Assembly: GCF_030704535.1 (NCBI RefSeq)
Contig: NC_081817.1
Span: forward strand, 1,317,001-1,381,000
Direction: 5' to 3'
Length of the DNA: 64,000 bases
From: Vitis vinifera
Lineage: Eukaryota > Streptophyta > Magnoliopsida > Vitales > Vitaceae
The notes under the pieces were generated by a model. It did not search any database and was not told the origin of the DNA. It was given only the letters and a program-made list of their open reading frames with translations. Below are positions 38,901 through 51,911 of the stretch, one piece after another; within the stretch, counting starts at the first letter, position 1, and each line of letters begins with the position of its first letter. Position numbers and translations under genes: made by a program.

Positions 38901-41900
38901 CCACTTTCTTTGATATCTGATTTGTGTTCCTATATTCCAAACACACCATTAAATCATCCAAATAAATGATATATTATAAATAGAAAATTATATATTTGAA
39001 TTATTTTTATTAAAATTAAAAATAATTTAAGAATAATTACATTTTTTACTTTTTAATTGAACAAAATGATAACTCCAACCTCAAGAAGCAGATTCCAAAA
39101 TTAAATTCACTAATTTTCTACTATTTATAAAATAAAATAAAAAAAGGAAATGGCAACCCAAAAGATGAGAAACCCAAGAGGGTGTGTCAAAATTATGAAT
39201 GAGAAGGTCCTTGTCAATGGCCTGGCTTTGTGGATATATCACTGTCTTTGTCAAAGCTGGTGTTTCTTTCTTTTAATAAATGGTCCCCAAAGGATGATGC
39301 CATTGCTTGCTTGCTTCCTTCCTTTTGGTGCTATGGCCACTCTGCTCCATATCAGAACAAAAAGAAAGCTTTCATTTAATATTTGGCCACCATCTTCTTC
39401 ACACTACACTACATTTATTGCTTTGTGTTTTTGCCCCTTTTTTGGTCTTCTATTCTCCTTCCACACCCATTGTATATAATAATAATAATACCTAAGAATG
39501 TAGGTATATTTTAATTGGATTCCTATCCCACCCTAGCATGGTGGAAATTTACACATTTTTAATTAGATTCCTAATAGGTTGTCAATGAAATCTTATTACT
39601 AATTACTTTTGGGTCCGAGCAATTATTTTTTTCTTTGGGTTATTTGATTAAAAGAGATAAAATAAATATATGTTAGAAAAATTTTTGTGCCAAATGTTTA
39701 ATTTTTGGAATAAAAAGTTTATGAGTAAAAATATTAAAATGATATTATAAATATGTAATTTTTAATACATAAAATTATTTTTTCAAATATGGGCATTATC
39801 TCATCACTTTTAATCAAATAATTCTAATTTTTAATCAATCATAAGAAAAACCCTAATATGTTAGAATCGGTCATTGATGTTGAATTGCACGTTTTAATAT
39901 CATATTAAATATCGGTATCTAAAATAAGATTCTGATTGAGATATAATGAATATAACTAAACATGAAATTAAGATATGGGTCGTTTTTATTATATTTGACT
40001 AAAATAATATATTAAAATCTAAATATTGACATTATAATTTTGTTGTCATGATTTTCCAATACATGGGCCAAAAGGTATGACTCATGTGAAGTTTGGTATG
40101 GGAATTAATTCACTAGGCGTGAGTTGTGAGGTGACAATTGGTTACTTCAAAGCCATGCCAAACCTTTCCATGGTATGTCCATATTTTCTTAACCAAATGG
40201 TGAATTTTTTTTTTTTATTAATCTTTGAATTTCACAAATGGGGGATTCCAAGAGGGATTCCTAGACAAAGAACACAAACTTTTTGCCAAAAGATTATCTT
40301 GTAAGCCCATTCATTCAGCTTCCAAAACATGACCCATTATTCTGCTGTCCTCTGGTAAATGATAAACATGACCCAACTCAAGAAATTAGCTATTCAAAAT
40401 AGAAAACAAGAGGCAGTTGGTGAGAGAACATATTCTTGGCTGGTTGCTCATCTGTCATATTAAGACACCATCTTTTTTGCCCTTTAATATATACATCAAG
40501 GGAAGTTGGGTTGGGATCTTGAGGATGAATAAGAACATCTGTTGAGGGCTTCTAGTTCTAGGGACATGACACCACCATGGATTGGACATTTGGCACCTAT
40601 ATGGTGGTCATGGCACCTGCCCAATAAATCAATCTTTACACCAATGGTTCTTATTCAAGATCCTAATAATAAAAAATAAAAAATAAATTACATGGAAATA
40701 ATATATGACTAGGTTAAGGTATGGTAATGTTTTGACTACAATACTGAATCGATACATATTAAAAAACCGATCAATCATATTATATCATGCGTACATTTTA
40801 GTTTTATTGTTTTATATAGATTGATCTCATTTTTTTATACATTGGTCCTATTGATTATGCATAATCTCATTCTTTTATATCCTAGTCTCATTATTTATAC
40901 CTTGATCTAACAACTTAAATTTTATCGTACACTTTCAATAATCGAGAATGTAAAGTTAGGTGTCTCAGTTTTTCTATTGTTATATGTAAATAACCCATCA
41001 CTAATGAGTCATATTAAAATTATTAATTTAGCCTAAAATTCACTAAATAAGAATCTATTTCTTGTCGTGCTTAAGTAACATAGTTGGAAAATATAAGATC
41101 TATTCCCAAAGTTTTATTCAAACATCCTTAAATATTATATTTAATTTTAAAATAATGTTAACTAATAATAATAATAATGAGATATTCGACAACCTTACTA
41201 ATCATTATATAACCTACCAATTATTATGTTACGAGTTAAATATAAGAAAATGATTGAAAAAGCACAAACTTTTTTTCCTAAAGGTCAAGCACAAGGTTAT
41301 ATTAATCAAAAACCTAACAATAGTAGAATGTATTCCTGTCATGGGGGCAAAAGACATGGAGACAAATACAAACCTAACTGTGAGGCAAACCTCTCCTTAC
41401 ACGTCTCTTTGTAATAAATCCTCATGGGGTTTGGAAATCTATCAAAAGCCAGACCACCCATGTGGAGTTCACATGGATAATTTCAAACGATAAAGTCAAA
41501 TTCATCCAACTTAGGAGTGTTTGACTTTCCAAGGGTTGGTTGGCAGCTTAACCTTGGCTTATGGGTTTTATTTTATTTTATTTTTGCTTAAATTTCATTA
41601 ATAAATACAAATATTGATTTTTTTTAGAAGTGATTTCTAGTTAAAATTGCATGCACAATGTTTGATATATCGGGAAAATAAGAAGGTGAGTAAATAAATC
41701 TAAATCGAGCTAAAAAAAATACAAGTTGAGATTTTATAATCTTATCCTAAAAATCATACAAATTGAGGTTATAAAATAGTAACTTAAATTATGATTGAGT
41801 TGACCTATGATAACATGAGTTGAATTTGAATCTAAATTATTGGCAAAGGTATCATACCTTCATTTTCAAAACTATAAGTAAGAGGATCGGGTAAGGGCTC

Positions 41901-42470
41901 ATGCTGGTCAAACTATGAAGTGTAGTATACTTCATTAGGCCCGTCTTTAGATACATGTCAATTGTTAATCACCTAGCTTTCTTCTAAAACCCATGCATCC
42001 ATTTTGCAAAAATGAAAATAGTGATGAAAAATTAATGAACCTCATATGATACTTTATTTGTCAAAATATTTATCATAATATTTTTTATATTTATATAACT
42101 TGAACTTTCCATACTGTGAAGAAGCAAGACGTAGCATTTCTCTTTCTATTAGATGCGAAATTTCGGAATAGCATTAATTCTAATTCCAATTGAGTAATTT
42201 ATTGAGATATAAGACTATAAAGGTATTATAAAATTTTTCTTTCATTTCTAAAGACAATCCCTTCGAATATAGAAGGTTTTAGTTTCTTTTTTGGACTATT
42301 ATATGAAATGAGTTATGCTTGGGGAAACATCAAATTGTTTTATTTTTTATGTTTTGAAAAATTTTGAGCTATTAACAATCAATGCATGTTTTTGAAATGT
42401 TGTTTTTATTTCCCCAAGTGGGATGAACCCTAGTAGAACCAGTTGAACAGGCTTAATTTAAGAACCCATC
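38901..42470. other. Intergenic stretch, no gene seen
   Basis: AT-rich DNA with two less AT-rich islands (39,150-39,480 and 40,060-40,650) whose frames resemble nothing I know. At about 40,800-40,920 a degenerate block of roughly 40-base units with TCTCATT and TTTATAC words recurs. The upstream region of LSF2 begins somewhere after 42,000. Confidence 0.4.
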
Positions 42471-42614
42471 ATGCATATTGGGTCTCAAAACCTCAATCTA
42501 GCCCATTCATCTCCAGGCCCAGATCTTAAGGCCAAGGCACCATCCACCAATCAACCAAGTTCTCTCTACCTAAGCAAATCTAAGAGGAGAAAAAAGAGGA
42601 AGAAACCAGAGAAA

Positions 42615-45118
42615 ATGGGAGCTATTGGCAACAGCTGTTTTCATTTGGCCTTCAAAAACCCAATTGAAAATGGCGTGGTATTGATGAAGAACAAATCTTC
42701 ATGTAAGCTCATGGTTCCAAGCAACTCATTCAAAGTGAAGAGGATTTCTTGCAAACTGTCTGAAAGTGGGGTTGAAGAAAGCGCCACTAGCAATAGGGTC
42801 TCAAACTCCAATAACAGGATGGAAGACTACAATACAGTCATGAAGGGGATGATGAGGAATCCATATGAGTATCACCATGATCTTGGTCAGTGTTCTTATT
42901 TTTCTTTTCCCTAGTTTTCTGATTATTCACATTTTAACCCATTAAGATTTCATTGGATTCTCCCTTTTTTTTTTCCCTTTCTTTAAAAAGGGCTGTGTAC
43001 TTGCTGATTTGTTACTTTTTGGGATTTGGATGCTCCTGTTCAAAAACTCAATTTGAAGTCATCTTTCTGAAAAGGGCATTTTTTTGGGGGGGTTCAATAT
43101 GTTCTGAATTGTGTTATAAACTATGGATGGATCTGTATGAATCTTGTGATTAATGGAAGCCTTCTAATGGGTGTTTGAATTATAGTACTGATAAGGGTGC
43201 TTTTGATAAGATCTAGAACCAAATGTGAATAGGAAACTGCCACCTAAAGCCTACTGTGGAGTTAAGCAATCTCTCCCACTTTGTTCAGAAGCTGTTTCCC
43301 TACCATATAGAACTAAAAATCTAGGTTACATTTGGATTTCAGAAGTAAAAATGGAAAGGAAAGGGAAATGCTCAAATTTTCTTAAAAATGGATTCCATCC
43401 TCCTTGAGCTAGTTTCAGCATTTTCCCTGTTTTTCCCCACTAGTTTTTTCTGAAATTTGGATCCTAAACAATAGCTAATTGTAAAAAATTTGGTGGTTCA
43501 CTTGTCGCTCAGGAATCACAACTGCAAGTTCATATTTATGAGAGGGGATTTGGGTTCATTCCGCATACTTATTACACTGGCTTGAAATAGCTGATTTAGC
43601 CTAAAGGACATGGTGATTTGTTTTGGGTTTTAGCTGACTGGTGCACATTGATTTGGACGGTTCTACCAAGGCAACTTGTGTAGCAGTTATCACCCTCATG
43701 GATGGAGAGAGCCATGGCTCTGTCCATCAATGACCAAACTCATCTGATAGGTGATAGAAGTCCCATTCAAGAACTAGGGCATTGTCCCATAAGAGGCTTG
43801 CCTTGATAGAGAGTTAGAGCACTGTTTCTGGACTTTTTTGGGCATTTAAACAATTTATCATGTCATCATATTCTTGGGATCTGTTCACTTAATAGCTTTG
43901 GTAGATACTACTGCAATTGACTTATTGATTCTTTGTCATAGAAAATACTGATAACTTCTCTTTTTTGATATGGCTACAGCTATGACTGCAGCCAATTCTA
44001 CCAAACTTGTTTTAAGAGAACCAGTTGTGGTTTATTGTGGTTGCTAGACTGACCTAATTACTCTGATCCGATTCGGTTTTCAGGCATGAATTACACATTG
44101 ATCACTGATCATTTGATTGTGGGCTCCCAGCCTCAGAAACCTGAAGATGTGGATCATCTGAAACAAGAAGAGAATGTGGCCTACATCCTAAATCTGCAGC
44201 AGGACAAGGATGTTGAGTATTGGGAGGTTGACTTACCATCTATAATAAAAAGATGTAAAGAACTTGAAATCCGTCACATGAGAAGGCCAGTAAGAGAATC
44301 TCCTTTTTTTTTCACTAATCATTAAATAAACAACATCAATTCAAAACTGAATCAGAGGAGATATCTAATTCTTTTGAACAATATTTTCTTTTCCTCTGAA
44401 CCCTTGAAGGATGGCAAATTTTCCATGTTATATCGATGGTTTTCTCTTTTGGGAATCAACAAAAAGGAAAATAATGTTTAGCCTTCAGGGCTTCTTGATG
44501 GTGGGTTATTTGGCTTACTGTGTTGAGTTTATATATTGGTAGGCAAGAGATTTTGATCCAGATTCCTTGAGGAGTGGATTACCTAAAGCAGTTTCGTCGT
44601 TGGAATGGGCCATCTCAGAGGGAAAAGGAAAGGTATATGTACATTGTACAGCCGGATTGGGGAGGGCACCAGCCGTTGCAATTGCTTACATGTTCTGGTT
44701 TTGTGGCATGGATGTGAGTGTCTACCCTCTCATAGTTAATTCTTCCTTGCCTCAAATCATGTATTGCAGTATTCAAAATCAGTTGTAGTAAATAATGGGG
44801 GAGAATTTTAAGCTGTCTTGGATTAATTCAGTCATGGAGATTACTTTCTAAATTACATTTGATTAGAACTTTGGAAAAGTTTTATAGTACTGTTGTGGCA
44901 TGTCATTTGGGCAGCTGAATACAGCCTATGATACGCTTACTTCAAAGAGACCGTGCGGACCCAGTAAACAAGCAATACGTGGAGCTACTTACGATCTAGC
45001 TAAAAATGACCCATGGAAGGAACCTTTAGAGAGTCTCCCAGAACGTGCTTTTGAAGATGTTGCAGATTGGGAGAGGAACTTGATTCAAGACCGGGTCCGT
45101 TCCCTGCGTGGAACTTGA
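42615..45118 (+). CDS. LSF2: Phosphoglucan phosphatase LSF2, chloroplastic (like SEX four 2)
   Basis: Dual-specificity phosphatase that removes C3-bound phosphate from starch glucans during transitory starch breakdown in the plastid. Four exons (42615-42885, 44084-44289, 44543-44713, 44915-45118) join in phase to 283 residues; the Arabidopsis protein has 282. N terminus: basic, Ser/Asn-rich transit peptide. Then NYTLITDHLIVGSQPQ at the start of the phosphatase fold, the RRPARDFD block with the general-acid Asp (D162), and the signature loop HCTAGLGRAP (193-202) with nucleophile C194 and R200. The C-terminal tail GATYDLAKNDPWKEPLESLP matches the plant glucan-phosphatase type. There is no carbohydrate-binding module, as expected for LSF2 and unlike SEX4. 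An in-frame upstream ATG at 42,471 would add 48 residues; I chose 42,615 for length and homology. Confidence 0.96.
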
Positions 45119-46053
45119 GGATACTGGTAAGTAGTTTTGTTTGTTGTCTTTTAACTCATCCAAGTTGAAACCAATCCAAGATGGAGCTGGAATTCTGGTG
45201 CTGAGTGGTTGTCAACACAGCTTCTAGGGATGTTCTTTGCCGAGCTTTTCATAATCAACTATTTGCATGATAGTTCTGCTATGACACTATTGATTATTTG
45301 TATGATTTTTTAGTGGTGGCTTAGCCACAAAAAGGAATTTTGATCCAACCCAATTACTGATTATATTCTTTATATTCTGGCAGTTGTCATTTCCACACAA
45401 ATTTCCAGAGTGGTTGAATTGGAGACTCAAAAGCATTATGTTATGGCAGGAAGTGAAGCTGAAGGGGCAATATCAAGGGTATACTCAAAAGCAAGATTCA
45501 TCACATCTATACTCATAATCTATGATCTATCTATCTTTGAATACGAAAATAAGAAATTTTATTGTACAAATACACATAAAATATTGATTATCTGACACTC
45601 CCAAATGCAATATTAGTTGTAAAAGCTTTCATTGCTGGCATTTAGTACTCAATTTTCAAGTAATTTGGAATTTTGACATTTTTCTTTGGTTCACTCAAAA
45701 GGGAAAATCAATAACCATTTCAGCCTAGCATAAAAAAATCTTCATTTTAAATTAGAAGTAATTCATCAAAATCTTGAGAACTGAACCTGAAATTGTCTGA
45801 ACAAATTCAGTGAATTAGTCATTTAGTGGCACCTATTTGAATTAAACATAGTTTTTAACAAGGTTCCTGCTCAGCAAAGCATAAACATGGAGTGTCCACA
45901 TGATTTTCCTTCCACAGAAAAAAGTCATAGGAACCAAAATAAAAGACACCTATCAAAACAAGACAGACCTCTATAGAATCTTTGGGAAAGATGTGATTTT
46001 TATTGGGTTTATAATCTACAACAGATGTACAAGATATCATCACTAGGAATATT

Positions 46054-49000
46054 TCAGGTGGTGGAGACGGTCTGGAGCTTTGCAAGTTGTGCTTGCCGGT
46101 ATCCTAAATGGAATGCTGTCACTATCCACAATAGACAGACCTGATGTAACCCAAAGAGAAATAAGAAACAAGAAAGTGAGAAACATTATTCCTTTTGGTT
46201 AGAGAGAAATGATCAGGAAAAAGAAAGTACTGCAAAATGAGAGCCCAGGTTAGATTTTCTTGCAAAGCAATGACCACAAATATTTTGGATCAATCATCGA
46301 TCATTTAGATTTTCTAACAAAATGGATACCCGGGAAATTGATTAAAACATACAGGCAGGGCATATAGAGAGACGGTTGATGTTCTCCCATTAAGGGTGCT
46401 GAATAGCAGCTTGTACATTCCAGCAGCTGTAGCATCTCCAAGCCTTTGAACAATTACATCTATGCATACCTGCAGTTGTGTGTGATTGAGACTTGAGTGA
46501 AAACAAATTTTGGTGCTTTGGGCATTCAAAATAACTAGCAAATGTTGCATGTGAAACACAATAATACATTAATATAAAGTGGAATTTACTTAGTTTATGT
46601 TTGGGCATCAAAATAAGAAACAACCAGTGTTCGTGCTCTTAAAGATATTCAAGTTCCTCTCATATGAGAATAACATCTCAACTCAAATGAAATATAATTT
46701 AAGAAATTTTTTTGGGTATGATATATTTGATGAATCCATGCTGCGTTCATATCAGTTCTTTTGGTGAATAGAATACTTACAATTACCCTTGAGAAAAGAA
46801 AAAAAAAAAATCTAGTGAATAAGATCCATACCTTAGCTTTGTATTTCTCATCCTGTGAGACAACAGTAAACAGGAGTTCTCTTCCAGGTCTTGTTACAAC
46901 ATAAGTAACCACCTGTGAAGTAATGGAAATGAGAACTGACAGATCTACACACATTTTCATCCTAAAACAGCCTTTTTTCTCTAGCCTGCTTACTTCCGAA
47001 GCCCAGATGAATATCTTTTTGCAGCAATAGTGAGTATGACCAAAGAAAAAAGAGAGAAAAAAGAACAAACTGACATAAAACAGGCAGTTGTATGAGATAA
47101 ACCTTCCGGACAGTTTCAGAGATAGCAACAGCAAACCAAGTTGGCCATACAGCAATAGCAACCAAATTTGTAAAGGAAACAAATGGAGTAGAACAAATGG
47201 CTGTAGTAACCCCGGCAATTGTAAGGATGCGTCCCTGTATTTGAATAAAGAGAATCAGGATATACAAAAGTATGACACTGGAAAAATAATAAATAGCTTA
47301 TCTTGTACTCTAAATTCTTGAAGTAAATTAAATAAAATGAGTACAAGACCATCCTATTAGAGTTGTACAGATATGCTGCCGGAGAAAAAATACATAATGT
47401 GGCTACCTCACTACTGGAATCCTAAAAATAATGTCTTCTAACCAAACTTAAAGTTGTGGACTCAAACAATTCACATTAATTTTAGTTAAAGAGGCTTGCA
47501 TGCATATTTATGATCATGATCAGGTGTGGGACAAAGAACCACTAATTTCTAATATTTTAACAAATTGATATATCTCATTCACATTTTAGCTCTATGATTT
47601 TTTTTTTAAAAAAAGGTTCCAAGCAATAATACATCTCATAATATAAAGTAAAGAAATATTTTATGCATAACTACCCCAAAAATCATGCACTATTTTATTA
47701 ACCATGCCTGAAATCAGTGACAGCAGGATCTTTCCTAGGTCTCAAGTTTTCTGCCAACTTCTCAATGATTTCAACTCTTGGTACAGTACTGAACTTAGTT
47801 GTTTCCAAAAACATGAAATTATTAGTGGAGATCCCAAAGTGTATTAACTTAGAAGAAGTTCAAATTCAGTTGCATAAAGGTGCCATCTTGAAGCTTCTAG
47901 TATCTAAAGGAGGATTACAAATGAAATGGTTTCACATCACTCATCAACTGAAGCACATCTATTTCCCTCCAGGAAATGGAACAGCTATCTAGAAGGATAA
48001 TGTGCTTAGCATGACAAATCTAGTGCATCAAGGATTGAAAACATTTTTTTTTTTTTCTTTTTTGGTAGGAAGATAGCATGGTAAATGTTCTTCTAGGTGC
48101 TTACTAGGTGAATGTTGGAATCCTCAAAAAACAAACAATGACAAACAATTTTCTGCAGAAGCCTCTAAAAGTACCATACCGTTAAGGTAAGTTGTCCAGC
48201 AAGGATAAAAACAGCAATAAAGCTATTGATCTGGGCAAACAACTTTCTTCTCTCAACAGGGGTTGAAACAGTCATGGCAATTACAGTCACTTTCTGCAGT
48301 AACAGGAAAAAGGAAGTCAGCCAGAAGGGGGAACATAGAAAAACAATATATCAAAGTGGAACATCTAAATGAAAAGCCAGAAGAATCCAAGAAAGTGCAA
48401 TCTTAAATATAAAAAAATTCAAAGCAACAATTAGAGTTACAACATACACAAATTATAATTTCCCTAGCAGTTTTCACACTGAAACATTTACCATTCCTAG
48501 TGGGTTGCATGTGCATTTCAGTTTCAGAAGCCGGTCAAACAATAAGGCTGACAATGACATCCATACGAAATTTAACAAACAATTAAGATGCCTCGACCCA
48601 AGGAAGAATGAGATAGAAAAAAATGATACAGTGTTGTCATACAACTGATGACAAGCATTTAAAATTCTTCAGCACACAATGTACCAGGGAATCACAAGCT
48701 TTCCAGTCATTCTATTCCTGGATTGTTCAAATAAAATTAAAAATAAAAAATAAAAAATTGCTGGACAACTATAATATTGAGAAACAAGGAACAGCTTAGA
48801 CTATTACTGGATTACATCCATGCACAGGTGTTCGCCAGAGTCGAAGGTTAGAGGTGACAACAGTGGTGGTCCACACGCGAGCATGGGAGTGGAGAAAGAC
48901 CTTTTCCAGGTGCAGACTGGTAGGGAAGACATGTCAAGCACTGGAGGGAAGAATGGCTGCTTTGGTGAAGGATTGGACTGCTGTTTTCAAAGGGATGTTT

Positions 49001-51874
49001 TTGGAGGCAGTGGCAGGAGGGCCTGTTTGGAGGTTACAGGGGACTCAAAGGGGGCAAGTGGGCCGATGGGGGAAAGCCCAGTTGAATGGCAAAAAGACAA
49101 GAGGGGAACTGGGCCCGCGGTTGAAGTTAGAGGAGGTTTGGGCCGGACCCATTTGAGTGGCCCTTCTCTCTTAAGGGTGGGGGGTAGAATGGGGGTGGAT
49201 AGTCCATTAGGGCTCCTCGTGGGGGACGATCGTGCAGCAGCAACTGTCCCGTTGGAGTGGTTCAAGCCGATGTCGGCGTGGATCTCAGGCACTGATGAAG
49301 CTTTCCAAGCTGAAGCGACAAGGTATTCCTCTATTCCCTCTCCTTTGGTGTCTCAGGGGGTGCGGGGCTTCTCTTCATCTATTTCTTGTCGGAAAAGAGC
49401 AGCGAATGGGTTTCGAAGACGCGGCTGTGGATCGGCGACGGAGATGGTTGGAGTGGATGCGGACATTAGCCCCCTGAACATGGTTTTGGCTGACGGAAGT
49501 GTTGAGGCAGCCTCTTCCGGGGAGGAAATGGTGCTAATTTTGGTCGGCGAGACGAGTCTCGATGAAAGCAACCCTTTGAGACAGCCTGTGGTTGGAGCGG
49601 AGTCGGATGGGGAATGGAAGTCCTCTTGCCTTGCTCAGTTTAGTGATTTTATGGGCATACCAACCACGGGATGTGAAGAGGAAATTCTAACCATGCTCAA
49701 GAAATGGATCATGAGGAAAGACCAGAAGAACCAAAGGTTTGGGGCTAAAAGGATCAAAGTTGAATCCTCAAAGTTTGTAAGGGAACTTAAAAGGTTGGAG
49801 TGTTCCATTAATTTTAAAAGTTTACGGCATGGAAGAGCTCTATTTCGAGAGAGTGGGGGTTCAGTCTCTAAGGGTAAATGAAGTTAAGAATTCTCCCTTA
49901 GAACGTGAGAGGGGCAAATGATAGCGATAAAAGAAGACTCATCAAATCTCTAATCAAGACTCAGAAAACGGCTTTGGTTTGTTTGCAGGAGACCAAAATC
50001 CAAAGTATGTCGTGTAGTTTGGTTCGGTCTTTGGGGGTGGGCAGATTCTTGGAGTGGGGCGCTCTTGATTCTCGGGGTATGGCAGGGGGGGTGTTAGTTT
50101 TTTGGGATACTAGAGTTTTAGAGCTTATTGAAATGGAAATTGGGAATTTTTCGGTCTCTTATCAATTTAAAAATGTGGAGGATGGCTTCTGTTGGGTCTT
50201 TACAGGGGTGTATGGCCCTGCTGTTGGGAGGTTTAGGGAAGATTTCTGGGAGGAGTTGGGGACAATCAGGGGATTGTGGCAGGACCCGTGGTGCTTAGGG
50301 GGTGATTTTAATGTTATTAGATTTTTTGGAGAAATGAACAGTATTTCAAGACTGTCTTCAGCAATGAGAAGATTTTCAGAGATCATTGAGGATTTGGAAT
50401 TAAGGGATCTCCCTTTGCAGGGAGGGTCTTTCACGTGGAGGGGTGGGTTGAACAACCAGATTCAGTCAAGGTTGGACAGATTTATAGTTTTAGAGGATTG
50501 GGAGTGTTATTTCAGTGGGGCAATTCAAGGTCTTTTACCCAGAATTATTTCTGACCACTGCCCAATTTTGTTGGACTGTGGAAGAACGAGGAAAGGGCCT
50601 TCCCCCTTCAGGTTTGAGAAAATGTGGCTGAAGGAAGAAAGTTTGAAGGATTTGCTAAGGAATTGGTGGGTGGGCTTCCAATTCAGAGGCTCCTTCAGTT
50701 TCACGCTATCTGAAAAGCTAAAAGCGCTTAAGGCCTGCTTGAAGATTTGGAATAGAGAAGTGTTTGGTAATGTGACTGCTAGAAAAGAATCAGCTTTAAA
50801 GCAGATGATGTTTTGGGATTCAATAAAAGGAGATAGGGTGTTGACTGCTGAAGAGCAAACTCTCAGAAAGCAGGCTTTGGAGGAGTATAAGAAGTGGGTG
50901 ATAATGGAAGAGACATCATGGAGGCAAAAGTCTAGAGAGTTATGGCTGAGGGAAGGTGACAAAAACACTGGCTATTTTCATAAAATGGTCAATGCTCATA
51001 AGAGGGTCAACTCCCTAGTGAAGATCAAGATAAATGGGGCGTGGGTATCAGAAGAACGTGACATCAAGGAGGGTGTGGTTTAGGCTTTCCACTCTCTGTT
51101 GTCGGAAACAAATGAGTGGAGGCCCAGATGCAATGGGCTGCAGGTTGGGGCTCTGGAAGGGGAAGCTGCAGCTTTGTTAGAGGCTCTTTTTTCTAAGGAA
51201 GAGGTGTTTGGTGCTCTCTTGGATCTCAATGGGGATAAAGCTCCTGATCCTGATGGTTTCACAATGGCGTTTTGGCAATTCAGTTGGGGCTTTCTAAAGG
51301 AGGAAGTTATGGGGTTCTTCAAGGACTTTCATGATCAGGGCAAGTTCGTCAAGAGCATTAATGCCTCTTTTATGGTTTTAATTCCTAAGAAAAAAGGAGT
51401 TGAAGACCTCAAGAACTTTAGGCCTATAAGCTTGGTGGGAAGTCTTTGTAAGTTGTTAGCAAAGGTGTTAGCTAATAGGCTTAAAAAGGTGATGGGTAAG
51501 TTAGTGTCCAAGTCCCAAAATGCATTTGTGGAGGGAAGGCAAATCCTGGATGCCTCGTTGATTGCGAATGAGGCGATACATTCAATGCAGAAAAGTGGGG
51601 GAGGTGGCATCCTTTGTAAGCTGGATATTGAGAAGGCATATGACCATGTGAGTTGGAGTTTTCTTCTTTGGTTGATGGAAATGATGGGTTTTGGAGCCAA
51701 GTGGATCAGCTGGATTCAGTGGTGTATTGGGACTGCCAATTTCTCTGTCCTTATTAATGGAACTTCCTTAGGATTCTTCCAAAGTTCTACGGGTTTGAGA
51801 CAGGGGAATCTCCTATCCCCCTATTTGTTCGTGATTGTCATGGAGGCCCCTACTTGTTTGTTGAAGAGAGCAAA

Positions 51875-51911
<37 letters not shown>

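Noticed and set aside
45360-45595. 61-codon frame after LSF2 resembling a possible retroelement protein piece
   Set aside because: On inspection it has no RNase H or integrase motif, and no terminal repeats flank it.
47717-47992. 91-codon + strand frame in an intron of the TLC gene
   Set aside because: No recognisable family, no splice partners, and it lies antisense in an intron whose flanking exons join cleanly.
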